DNA of 7,165 bases from an uncultured Agitococcus sp. (GTDB taxonomy: Bacteria > Pseudomonadota > Gammaproteobacteria > Pseudomonadales > Moraxellaceae): NCBI RefSeq assembly GCF_937920075.1, contig NZ_CALETI010000133.1, positions 1-7,165 on the forward strand, read 5' to 3'. Below the pieces are notes generated by a model. That model was not told the origin of the DNA and did no database searches. It worked only from the letters and a program-made list of their open reading frames with translations. Made by a program: the position numbers and the translations under genes. Position 1 is the first letter of the stretch; the number at the start of each line of letters is the position of its first letter. This document shows positions 1 through 6,100 of this stretch, piece after piece.

Positions 1-850
1 CCTTTTAGTCGTGCTTCTGCTCTGTCGAGAACCGTTTGTTGATTGGCAGACGATAGACTAATAAAGCGGTCTAGTATGTCCACTGTCATCCAGTCGATCT
101 GTTCTTCTTGCTTTGTTGTCTTCGGTTTAGCTGCTAATTTTTTTGCCTTCGGAGTTACGTCTTTAGTCTGTTTCTTTTGGGTGAACGAGAAAGAGAAACC
201 TGTAATCGTGCGCCCTGCTTTGTGTTGTTCGTAGCTGACAGTGATGTCGGTGTGGGTGTTTATTTGAGTGATTGCAAAATCTAAAACTTTTTCTTTGAAT
301 TGCCCCATTCTTTTATATTCATTATTTTCGATACCTAACTTCTTTCTGAACTCTTCTAATTCAATGATTAAATTCCCTGTACTGCGCCAAGAAATAAGCA
401 ACTCATACAAGCGAATCGAATAGATACTAGTTAAATTACTTACTTGCTCTAATTCATAACTAGTGAAGTGTTTTTCTAATTGAGAGATTAAAGGAATAAC
501 ATCATCAGAAAATCTAAAACGAATGAGAGCCTCATTATCAACATAAGATATACGTTGTACCCAACGACTAAGTACATTTTCAATATTACCTTTTGCATTT
601 AGTTTCTGATAACTAAAGCGACGATCAAATAAACTTTTGCTAGCTTCTTTTAAAACAATATAAGCATTCTGAGGGGTTACATTAAAATGAGTCATGTAGG
701 TTTCTGCGTGAACGGTTAAATCCTTATCAGTCGGATTACTCTTTTCTCTTGCTTCAAGAATAGCAAGAAGAATTAACCGCTGTTCAACTAAATCAAGGTT
801 ATAACTAGCATTGATAAGAGCATTATCTTTTACAATCAAATCTTTTTTCA
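1..850 (-). CDS. repB: RepB/Rep_3-family plasmid replication initiator (C-terminus off window)
   Basis: The reverse strand is open from the ATG at 850 to the left edge, giving 283 residues with no stop. The protein reads as an initiator Rep (Rep_3 superfamily), which binds iterons at a theta origin, melts the adjacent AT-rich DNA and recruits host helicase. The N-terminal winged helix carries the family start 'NALINASYNLDLVEQRLILL' (residues 10-29). The second winged helix shows 'SIYSIRLYELLISWRSTG' (142-159), followed by 'EEFRKKLGI' and 'FKEKVLDFAITQIN', with 'KAGRTITGFSFSF' at 211-223. A Lys/Thr-rich linker (226-250) precedes a less conserved tail. The start is the only one that keeps the family N-terminus; the upstream AGAGAA is a weak ribosome site. 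Just upstream lie direct iterons and an inverted half-site pair, so autorepression is likely. The family is recognised by eye; the symbol is generic. Confidence 0.93.
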
Positions 851-873
851 TATACCCATTCTCTAGCAAAAAT

Positions 874-931
874 ATCATATAAGTACACTTTATTATATAA
901 AGATAACTTATTCAATAACTAAGTGTACTTA
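874..931 (-). promoter_or_regulatory. rep promoter with inverted iteron half-sites (autoregulatory operator)
   Basis: TAAGTACACTT at 880-890 is the exact reverse complement of AAGTGTACTTA at 921-931. Both match the core of the iterons, and the left arm continues as an iteron match to 874. Between the arms, on the minus strand, lies a perfect TATAAT (897 down to 892) that would serve as the -10 of rep; no good -35 is visible at the right spacing (a TTGAAT at 915-910 is too close). In iteron plasmids such an inverted pair over the rep promoter is normally bound by Rep dimers, which repress rep, while monomers bind the direct iterons. The sequence shows the repeats; the repression role is inferred. 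Confidence 0.7.
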
Positions 932-935
932 TGAC

Positions 936-1023
936 AAATAACGGTGTACTTATATGTAAATAACGGTGTACTTATATGTAAATAACGGTGTACTTATATG
1001 TAAATAATGGTGTACTTATATGT
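936..1023 (+). repeat. Four tandem 22-bp iterons of the plasmid origin
   Basis: Four back-to-back 22-bp units occupy 936-957, 958-979, 980-1001 and 1002-1023. Each has the form AAATAACGG followed by TGTACTTATATGT. The first three are identical; the fourth has one change (AATAATGG for AATAACGG). A degenerate copy sharing GTGTACTTA precedes them at about 914-935, and a truncated AAATAAG follows at 1024-1030. A 22-bp period puts sites on the same helix face every two turns, typical of Rep_3 binding sites. They lie directly upstream of the divergent rep gene. Confidence 0.93.
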
Positions 1024-1060
1024 AAATAAGTATTTGATTTTTAAATAAAAATAGCACCCT

Positions 1061-1096
1061 AAAAAGTATTAAAAAGTATTAAAAAGTATTAAAAAG
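1061..1096 (+). repeat. Three 10-bp AT-rich direct repeats plus a partial fourth
   Basis: AAAAAGTATT is repeated three times without change at 1061-1090 and is followed by AAAAAG. A 10-bp period keeps all copies on one DNA face. Such 10-13-mers in plasmid origins are strand-opening sites; that role is inferred from position beside the iterons. Confidence 0.85.
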
Positions 1097-1118
1097 GCGT
1101 GTGTGCGCACACACGCCT
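1091..1118 (-). terminator. Perfect 24-bp palindrome, possible minus-strand terminator
   Basis: AGGCGTGTGTGC at 1095-1106 is followed at once by its exact reverse complement at 1107-1118. Read on the minus strand the hairpin is followed by five T residues (1095-1091) and then further T-rich repeats, so it could stop leftward transcription before it enters the origin and rep. The alternating GTGTGTGCGCACACAC core is also a purine-pyrimidine run able to form a cruciform or Z-DNA. The palindrome is seen directly; which role it plays is open. Confidence 0.6.
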
Positions 1119-1140
1119 CGGCGCGTAAATAAATAAAGTA

Positions 1141-1608
1141 GTAGGTTTTTGATAGACTCTAGAGAATTGCTTTTTAAGAAATCAGCAAACACTAGGTCGC
1201 CTATCGGCGGCTCTTATCCCCCCTTAATCCCCCCAGTGGGGGGACATATCATCGCTAATGTGGCCTACGACTATCGCCAAACAAAAATTTTTAGGGTTGA
1301 TAGGGGGGCGAATCCCTTGGTTTGTTCTAGCGAACGTCATCACGCCTCGACTGGTTGCGTTTTTGGCAACTGGTCTTAGGTTAATCGCGCCACTGGGTAA
1401 GGGGGTTTATCTGCTTGAGACGATGATTAAAACTGAGTAGGACAGTTTCAAGAAACGAAACACGACTAAAAACATAATTTTTAGGTGTTTTTAGGTTAAA
1501 AATGAAAATACAAGCAACCACCAACACAAAATATCAATGCTATGGCCTCTATTTTGCGTTTTAAGCGCGTTTAATTGTTTTTTTGTGCAAAGGTACTGCT
1601 TTTTTGAG
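1141..1608. other. Gene-poor stretch between the origin and the toxin-antitoxin operon
   Basis: Short open frames at 1149-1379 and 1258-1440 have no ribosome site and no family resemblance, so I do not call them. What the stretch holds is structure. A 7-bp hairpin (CCCCCC-AGT-GGGGGG) lies at 1228-1244, with extra C6 (1218-1223) and G6 (1303-1308) tracts. A 10-pair hairpin lies at 1349-1375, and GTTTC-AA-GAAAC at 1445-1456. TTTTTAGG occurs at 1288, 1478 and 1488. A 20-codon frame at 1502-1564 has an AGG six bases before its ATG but no recognisable product. The stretch could contain a non-coding RNA ending at the terminator at 1609-1632, or a transfer origin. Confidence 0.5.
1349..1397 (+). other. 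Possible oriT-like inverted repeat with nick-like sequence
   Basis: GACTGGTTGC (1349-1358) and GCAACTGGTC (1366-1375) form a ten-pair stem (eight Watson-Crick, two G-T) around a 7-base loop. Seven bases beyond it lies TAATCGCGCCACT (1382-1394), which resembles the TAAGTGCGCCCT nick region of RSF1010-type (MOBQ) transfer origins. In those origins too an inverted repeat precedes the nick site by a few bases. No relaxase gene is in the window, and the match is imperfect. The two G-T pairs would equally suit an RNA hairpin. Confidence 0.28.
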
Positions 1609-1632
1609 AATCGCGCGTTATGCGCGATTTTT
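1609..1632 (+). terminator. Rho-independent terminator, plus strand
   Basis: AATCGCGC (1609-1616), loop GTTAT, GCGCGATT (1622-1629), then a T run to 1632. The 8-bp GC-rich stem and T tail are a good intrinsic terminator for rightward transcription. No plausible protein gene ends just upstream, so it either ends an unrecognised RNA or insulates the toxin-antitoxin promoter that follows. Confidence 0.72.
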
Positions 1633-1694
1633 GAGGCCTTTTCTGTTTAAGTGGATATGCTTAATTTTCTAGACATGTTCGATGAAGTTTTTTA

Positions 1695-1724
1695 TTGACC
1701 TTGTGGTACAAAATATTGTACTAT
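1695..1724 (+). promoter_or_regulatory. yefM-yoeB promoter and palindromic operator
   Basis: TTGACC (1695-1700) and TACTAT (1719-1724) are separated by 18 bp and form a good sigma-70 promoter reading toward the antitoxin. Between and over the -10 lies a perfect inverted repeat, GTACAA-AATA-TTGTAC (1706-1721). YefM of E. coli recognises operators built around TGTACA. The half-sites here contain TGTAC/GTACA and overlap the promoter, as expected for autorepression by YefM and the YefM-YoeB complex. Confidence 0.78.
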
Positions 1725-1849
1725 GTTTAGTGAGAATATATAAATCTCATTTAGTGGCGATAGCCCGTATATAAAATTAACCAACTGTAAAGTTTTGGTT
1801 GTAATTAGCCCAAAAAATGGGCTTTCCGACTCGATTGGAAAATACAGAA
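1725..1849 (+). other. Structured 5' leader of the toxin-antitoxin mRNA
   Basis: About 115 bases separate the predicted transcription start from the antitoxin ATG, longer than usual for this family. Hairpins visible are AACCAA/TTGGTT (about 1779-1800), AGCCCA-AAAAA-TGGGCT (1807-1823) and TTTCC/GGAAA (about 1823-1841). The last one sequesters the GGAA that is the likely ribosome site of the antitoxin. I do not recognise a known riboswitch or leader family. Confidence 0.4.
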
Positions 1850-2134
1850 ATGAACGTACTTACTTTTAGCGAAGCCCGAGCCAGCTTAAAGCAAGCAATG
1901 GATAAGGTATGCGACGATCATCAACCTACGGTCATAACTCGGCAACGAGGAGAACACGTTGTTATGATGTCATTAGCAGATTTTGATAGCTGGCAAGAAA
2001 CAATTTATTTGCTCAGCTCGCCTAAAAATGCTCAGCATTTAATGGAATCTATTGCCCAATTAAAAGCTGGTCGGATCCGAACTTTGGAGCTGACTGACAA
2101 TGAAACAAAAAGACCGCAACAAACAAGCAGCTAA
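1850..2134 (+). CDS. yefM: YefM-family antitoxin (Phd/YefM)
   Basis: A 94-residue antitoxin that binds and neutralises the YoeB ribonuclease and represses its own operon. The N-terminal Phd/YefM DNA-binding fold is clear: 'MNVLTFSEARASLKQAMDKV', then 'DHQPTVITRQRGEHVVMMSL' and 'ETIYLLSSPKNAQHLMESI', closely parallel to E. coli YefM. The C-terminal tail, from 'QLKAGRIRTLEL' on, is the toxin-wrapping part and is about ten residues longer than the E. coli protein. I chose the ATG at 1850 over the in-frame ATG at 1817 because family homology starts there and GGAA lies nine bases upstream. The 1817 codon sits in the loop and stem of a leader hairpin and has no ribosome site. The gene overlaps the toxin start by 35 bases. 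Confidence 0.93.
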   Translation: MNVLTFSEARASLKQAMDKVCDDHQPTVITRQRGEHVVMMSLADFDSWQETIYLLSSPKNAQHLMESIAQLKAGRIRTLELTDNETKRPQQTSS

Positions 2135-2393
2135 GGAACTAGCTGTTTCTTTTACTGATAATGCATGGGATGACTACCAGTATTGGTTACAAACAGACCA
2201 AAAAATATTTAATAGAATTAATGAATTAATTAACGAGTGTAAAAATAATCCATTTAAAGGTACTGGTAAACCAGAACCACTAAAAGATAATTTAACTGGT
2301 TATTGGTCGCGTAGAATAAATCAAGTAGACCGTTTAGTTTATCTTCCAGAAGATAATGCAATTTATATCGTGGCTTGCCGATTCCATTATTAG
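2100..2393 (+). CDS. yoeB: YoeB-family mRNA interferase toxin (Txe/YoeB)
   Basis: A 97-residue RelE-superfamily toxin; YoeB enters the ribosomal A site and cleaves mRNA during translation. The match to E. coli YoeB (84 aa) is collinear from residue 14: 'AWDDYQYW', 'INELINECKNNPFKGTGKPEPLK', 'GYWSRRINQVDRLVY', 'ACRFHY'. Catalytic residues E46, R65, H83 and Y84 of E. coli correspond to E59, R78, H96 and Y97, so it should be active. The extra 13 N-terminal residues come from the overlap with yefM. No other in-frame ATG, GTG or TTG exists before the conserved region, and GGAG lies ten bases before the ATG, which supports this start. Translation is coupled to the antitoxin, and a strong terminator follows 15 bases after the stop. 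Confidence 0.94.
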   Translation: MKQKDRNKQAAKELAVSFTDNAWDDYQYWLQTDQKIFNRINELINECKNNPFKGTGKPEPLKDNLTGYWSRRINQVDRLVYLPEDNAIYIVACRFHY

Positions 2394-2407
2394 CGAAATC
2401 GGCCATC

Positions 2408-2438
2408 AAAGCCCTTCAAATGAAGGGCTTTATTTTTT
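2408..2438 (+). terminator. Rho-independent terminator of yefM-yoeB
   Basis: AAAGCCCTTC (2408-2417), loop AAAT, GAAGGGCTTT (2422-2431), then A and a T run to 2438. The ten-pair stem is perfect. It overlaps the stop codon of the convergent minus-strand gene at 2430-2432. For leftward transcription the stem is followed by GATGG instead of T residues, so termination there would be weaker. Confidence 0.9.
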
Positions 2439-2888
2439 AACACATAATCCTATTTGTTGAGTTGGACTCAAAGACTCTGCGTCCGTTGTTGGATGCAAAG
2501 CAAGTTTCTGATTGGGCACTCCTACATTAAAATAGCCATGATCAAAACTGTGTACAAAACGTAAATTTGCTTTGTTAAGCTTAAAGTGTCCACCTAAGCC
2601 TATATCACAATACAACAAGCCATTAGGCGAAAAATCATCACAATCAATATCTGACAAGGTGGCTTTGTCACCCAGTTGCAGCTCATATTTATTATTTTTA
2701 CGAGTTGGCGTTGCAAAAATTTTGTAAATCACAGGCTTGAATTTTGTGATGTTAGGTATCCAACCTTGAGCCGCATCATAGACAAATCCTACTCTCGCTG
2801 TACTTTGGCACTCATACGCCAAGATTTTTTCATACGCGACGGCTTGGAAGCTCACAGTTGCCAACAAAGAAACAATTAACTTCTTCAT
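2430..2888 (-). CDS. Secreted hypothetical protein, four cysteines
   Basis: A 152-residue protein of unrecognised family. A classical Sec signal peptide is visible: 'MKK', a hydrophobic core (residues 4-14) and an A-V-A site, so cleavage is expected after Ala18 and the mature protein begins 'YEKILAYECQ'. The mature part has exactly four cysteines (27, 83, 94, 149), consistent with two disulfides in the periplasm, and no membrane segment. An AAGGAT ribosome site lies eight bases before the ATG, inside the end of the upstream small frame (stop two bases before this ATG), so the two are probably co-translated. It is convergent with yoeB, sharing the terminator stem. It lies downstream of czcA on the same strand, but the tnpB scar in between makes a functional link with metal export uncertain. 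Confidence 0.8.
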   Translation of the reverse strand: MKKLIVSLLATVSFQAVAYEKILAYECQSTARVGFVYDAAQGWIPNITKFKPVIYKIFATPTRKNNKYELQLGDKATLSDIDCDDFSPNGLLYCDIGLGGHFKLNKANLRFVHSFDHGYFNVGVPNQKLALHPTTDAESLSPTQQIGLCVKK

Positions 2889-2890
2889 AG

Positions 2891-3112
2891 TTAATCCTTG
2901 TTCTTCTGAGGTGGTATTGGATATGAACCCTCGTTGCCATTGTTAGCGGAGGCATTGCCAACTCTAGCGGTTCCACTGTTGACATCCTGTTCAACAAAGT
3001 CTTGTTGACCTGTTCTCTTTTGCTCAAGAGTGCTTTGTTGTTCGCTATGTGTGGTTGCCGTTTGACTGTAATGGTCACTGCATGACCGCGACATCAATGC
3101 CGCTAAGAACAT
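2891..3112 (-). CDS. Small hydrophilic ORF, probably an N-terminally truncated lipoprotein-like gene
   Basis: A 73-codon frame ending two bases before the secreted protein's start, an arrangement typical of a real operon partner. From about residue 11, 'CSDHYSQTATTHSEQQ...', the sequence is polar, rich in Gln, Ser, Thr and Asn, and ends 'YPIPPQKNKD'. It looks like the disordered region that follows the lipid-modified cysteine of small lipoproteins. The first ten residues are read from the antisense of the tnpB remnant, so the original start and signal peptide are gone. The present ATG at 3112 may be used only by chance. I infer that this is the 3' portion of a disrupted gene. No family is recognised. 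An overlapping frame at 2830-3078 runs into the next gene and is rejected. Confidence 0.45.
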   Translation of the reverse strand: MFLAALMSRSCSDHYSQTATTHSEQQSTLEQKRTGQQDFVEQDVNSGTARVGNASANNGNEGSYPIPPQKNKD

Positions 3113-3161
3113 TCTCGCGCTCGGACATGAGCGTCTCGCTGGAGGAGTCCTCGCCCTTTGA
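3081..3161 (+). pseudogene. tnpB: C-terminal remnant of an IS200/IS605-family TnpB
   Basis: Twenty-six codons followed by TGA read 'HDRDINAAKNILALGHERLA' and then 'GGVLAL'. This is the end of TnpB (OrfB), the RNA-guided nuclease of IS200/IS605-type elements. 'DRDxNAAxNI' is its third RuvC motif, with a catalytic Asp. The frame meets a stop (TAA) four codons upstream, and nothing upstream resembles the zinc finger or RuvC I-II. Only the last ~26 of the usual ~350-400 residues remain. It is richer in G+C than both neighbours, as expected for an acquired piece. No TnpA transposase or left end is visible. Confidence 0.82.
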
Positions 3162-3183
3162 GCGCGGGGAGGATGTCAACAAA
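3149..3183 (+). mobile_element. IS605-type right-end / omega-RNA hairpin remnant
   Basis: TCCTCGCC (3149-3156) and GGGGAGGA (3167-3174) form an imperfect stem (one mismatch) directly over and after the tnpB stop, followed by TGTCAAC. From memory, many IS1341/IS605 tnpB genes end in just such a TCCTCGCCC...GGGGAGGATGTCAA hairpin. In related elements this segment is the scaffold of the TnpB guide RNA (omega RNA). The inner part of the stem has drifted from the usual GCCC/GGGC. The right boundary of the element should lie within a few bases of the czcA stop codon at 3184. Confidence 0.6.
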
Positions 3184-6100
3184 TTAACCTTTTTTATGCC
3201 TCTCTACACGCTGATATAGCCAATAATATAAAGTGGGCAATACCACTAAGGTTAATAAGGTTGCAGAAATAATGCCCCCTATCACTACGGTGGCTAATGG
3301 TCGTTGGACTTCTGCACCAATACCCACATTCACTGCCATAGGCATAAAACCCAAAGCAGCGACCAATGCGGTCATTAATACAGGCCGTAGACGACTGATT
3401 GCTCCTTGTTGTATAGCTAACAACAAATCTACGCCGTTGTGACGCAATTGCCTAATTGCACTTAACATCACCAAACCATTTAACACCGCTACGCCTGATA
3501 AGGCAATAAATCCTACCCCTGCGGAAATTGACAGGGGAATGTCTCGCAAGGCTAATGCAATAACACCACCTGTTAACGCCAAAGGTACACCTGTAAACAC
3601 TAACAAGCCATCTTTTAAACTGCCTAGACTGGCATACAACAATATCAATATGAGTAATAATGTGACAGGAATGACAATCATTAATCGTTGTTGTGCCGAT
3701 TGTAATTGCTCAAATGTTCCGCCCCAACCTAGCCAGTATCCTGTAGGAACTGTAATAGTGGCATTAATTCGTTGTTGTGCTTCACTCACAAAAGAGCCTA
3801 TATCACGCCCTCGCACATTGGCCGTTACCACAACACGGCGTTTGCCATTTTCGCGTGAGACTTGATTAGGTGCAGTATTTAATTGAAAATCAACTAACTC
3901 AGCCAGAGGAGTGGTTGCTTGATTATTGTTGGCTAATGGAACAGGTATCTTTTTTAAAGCTTCTATGTCTTGGCGTAATTGTTCGGGTAAACGTACAACC
4001 AAATCAAAACGCTTGTCACCTTCAAAAATATCACCTACTTTTTCACCTGCTATCAAACTCGTGATAACTGTCTGCACCTCTGCGCCTGTCAAACCATAAC
4101 GTGCTATTGCTTCTTTGTTGGGCTGTAAGGTGAGCATAGGTAAACCTGTCACTTGCTCTACTTTTACATCAGCCGCACCTTTAATACTTTCTAAGACATG
4201 GGCAATTTGCTCCCCTGTTTCTAATAATTGTGCCATATCATCGCCAAATACTTTAACGGCAACATCAGAACGCACCCCCGAAATTAATTCATTAAAACGC
4301 ATTTGAATGGGTTGGGTATATTCATAATTATTACCCATCACTTTTTGAGAGACGGCTTGAATATCAGCAACGACTTCAGCTTTAGTTTTGTTGGGATTTG
4401 GCCATTCGGAACGTGGTTTAAGCATGACAAAATTATCTGCAACACTCGGCGGCATGGGGTCGGTGGCAATTTCGGCAGTCCCTAATTTGGCAAAAATGGT
4501 TTGGACTTCGGGCAGCTTTTTTATTTCTGCTTCAAGTGTATATTGCATTTGTATAGCTTGCGTTAAAGATGTTCCCGGAATGCGTAGTGCATGTAAGGCG
4601 ACATCACCTTCATCTAAAGAGGGAATAAACTCCGAGCCAAGCCGTGTTGCCAATAACACGCAAAATACCAATAAACTACCAACTCCTCCTAAGACAAACC
4701 AACGCTTAGCAAAAGCCTCTGTGAGTATTTTTTGATAACTATTGCGTAAATAACGCATCAAACGATGGTCACTTTCTTGAATATGACCCGTTGTAACCAT
4801 CGCGATTGCGGCAGGCACAAAAGTCACCGATAACAGCATGGCCGCCATCAGTGCCATCACCACGGTGAGTGCCATTGGGATAAACATTTTGCCTTCAACA
4901 CCTGTTAGCGTCAGTAATGGTAAATACACTACCATGATAATCAGTTGACCAAACAATAAGGCTTGTCTAGCGTCTTTAGACGCGTCAAATACCGTTTCAA
5001 ATCGCTCACTGCGGGTCAATACTCTGCCTAATTGCTGTTGTCGTTCGACTAATTTACGCAAACTACTTTCAACAATGACCACAGAACCATCAATAATAAT
5101 GCCAAAATCCAATGCCCCCAAACTCATTAAATTGGCACTCACTCGATTTGTGACCATGCCTGTAATGGTTAATAACATGGCTAAAGGAATCACCAATGCG
5201 GTAATTAATGCCGCGCGTAAATGCCCCAAAAACACAAATAACACGGCAATCACTAATAACGCGCCTTCAAGCAGATTTTTTTTGACGGTGTTGATGGTTG
5301 CATCAACTAAATGGGTGCGGTCATACACAGGTTTGGCCACAACACCGTCTGGTAAACTTTGCTGAATGGTATTTAGTTTGTCGGCAACACGCATCGAAAC
5401 CATGCGCGAGTTTTCACCAATCAACATAAATACCGTCCCCAAAACAACTTCTTGAGCATCTTTGGTGGCCGCGCCTGTCCGTAACTCTTGCCCCAAATTG
5501 ACTGTTGCTACGTCATTTAATCGAATCACTTGTCCATCTATCGTTTTAACGGCAATTTGGCCTATTTCGTCTAATGAAGTAAATTGGTTAGGTGAACGAA
5601 TCAGATATTGCTCTCCCGATTTTTCAATATACGCCGCGCCTACATTGCTATTATTAGCAGATAAAGCTTGCATCACTTCTCGTATAGACAAACCGCGCAT
5701 TTGTAATTCATGTAGCTTAGGAGCAACTACATATTGTTTAACATGACCACCAATGGTGTTTACTTCCGTCACACCTTGAACTTGACGCAGTTGTGGTTTC
5801 ACAATCCAATCTTGAATAATGCGTAATTCGGTAGGGTCTAAGGGCTTTGATGCGTCTTGTTTATTTTCAACCGTGTACATAAAAATTTCGCCCAAACCCG
5901 TGGCTATAGGCCCCAACTCGGGGGTTATTCCTGTAGGTAATTGGTTACGCACACCTTGTAAACGCTCATTGACTAATTGTCGTGCAAAATAAATATCCGT
6001 GCCATCTTCAAAAATAACCGTGACTTGTGACAATCCATAACGTGACAAGGAACGTGTTTGTTTTAAGTGCGGCAAGCCTGCCAATACGTTTTCAATCGGA

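Larger units (their letters stand above)
1024..1118. other. Putative theta replication origin: AT-rich unwinding block and palindrome
   Basis: Immediately after the iterons comes an A/T-dominated stretch (1024-1094). It ends in three perfect tandem 10-bp repeats, AAAAAGTATT, at 1061-1070, 1071-1080 and 1081-1090, with a fourth partial copy AAAAAG. This is the usual position and form of a DNA unwinding element, where Rep and host proteins open the duplex. The GC-rich 24-bp palindrome at 1095-1118 closes the block. I see no convincing DnaA box (TTATNCACA) on either strand here, so host DnaA dependence is not shown. Confidence 0.68.

Noticed and set aside
43..234. Plus-strand frame inside the rep region
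   Set aside because: It is the shadow of the RepB coding frame on the other strand.
936..1023. Tandem repeats as a CRISPR array
   Set aside because: The units are contiguous 22-bp repeats with no spacers and sit beside a rep gene; they are iterons.
901..1250. DnaA boxes near the origin
   Set aside because: No sequence matches TTATNCACA well on either strand; TTATCCCCC at 1214-1222 is part of a C tract.
1149..1440. Open frames at 1149-1379 and 1258-1440 as genes
   Set aside because: No ribosome site, no recognisable domain, and the frames run through hairpins and C/G tracts; chance frames are more likely.
1502..1564. A 20-codon leader peptide starting MKIQATTNTK
   Set aside because: An AGG lies six bases upstream, but the peptide has no known relative and no conserved context, so I mention it only within the gene-poor stretch.
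1760..1790. A dif/pdif-like XerC/XerD site around GTATATAAAATTAAC
   Set aside because: The arms do not match the XerC and XerD consensus at the required 6-bp spacing.
1725..1849. A known riboswitch in the antitoxin leader
   Set aside because: No conserved core of the fluoride, TPP, SAM, cobalamin, c-di-GMP or guanidine classes could be placed on it.
2830..3078. An 82-codon minus-strand frame
   Set aside because: It overlaps the well-supported secreted protein's start and the better-placed small frame, and it begins at a GTG without a ribosome site.
3233..5746. Plus-strand frames across czcA
   Set aside because: All are antisense shadows of the complete czcA frame and have no domain features.
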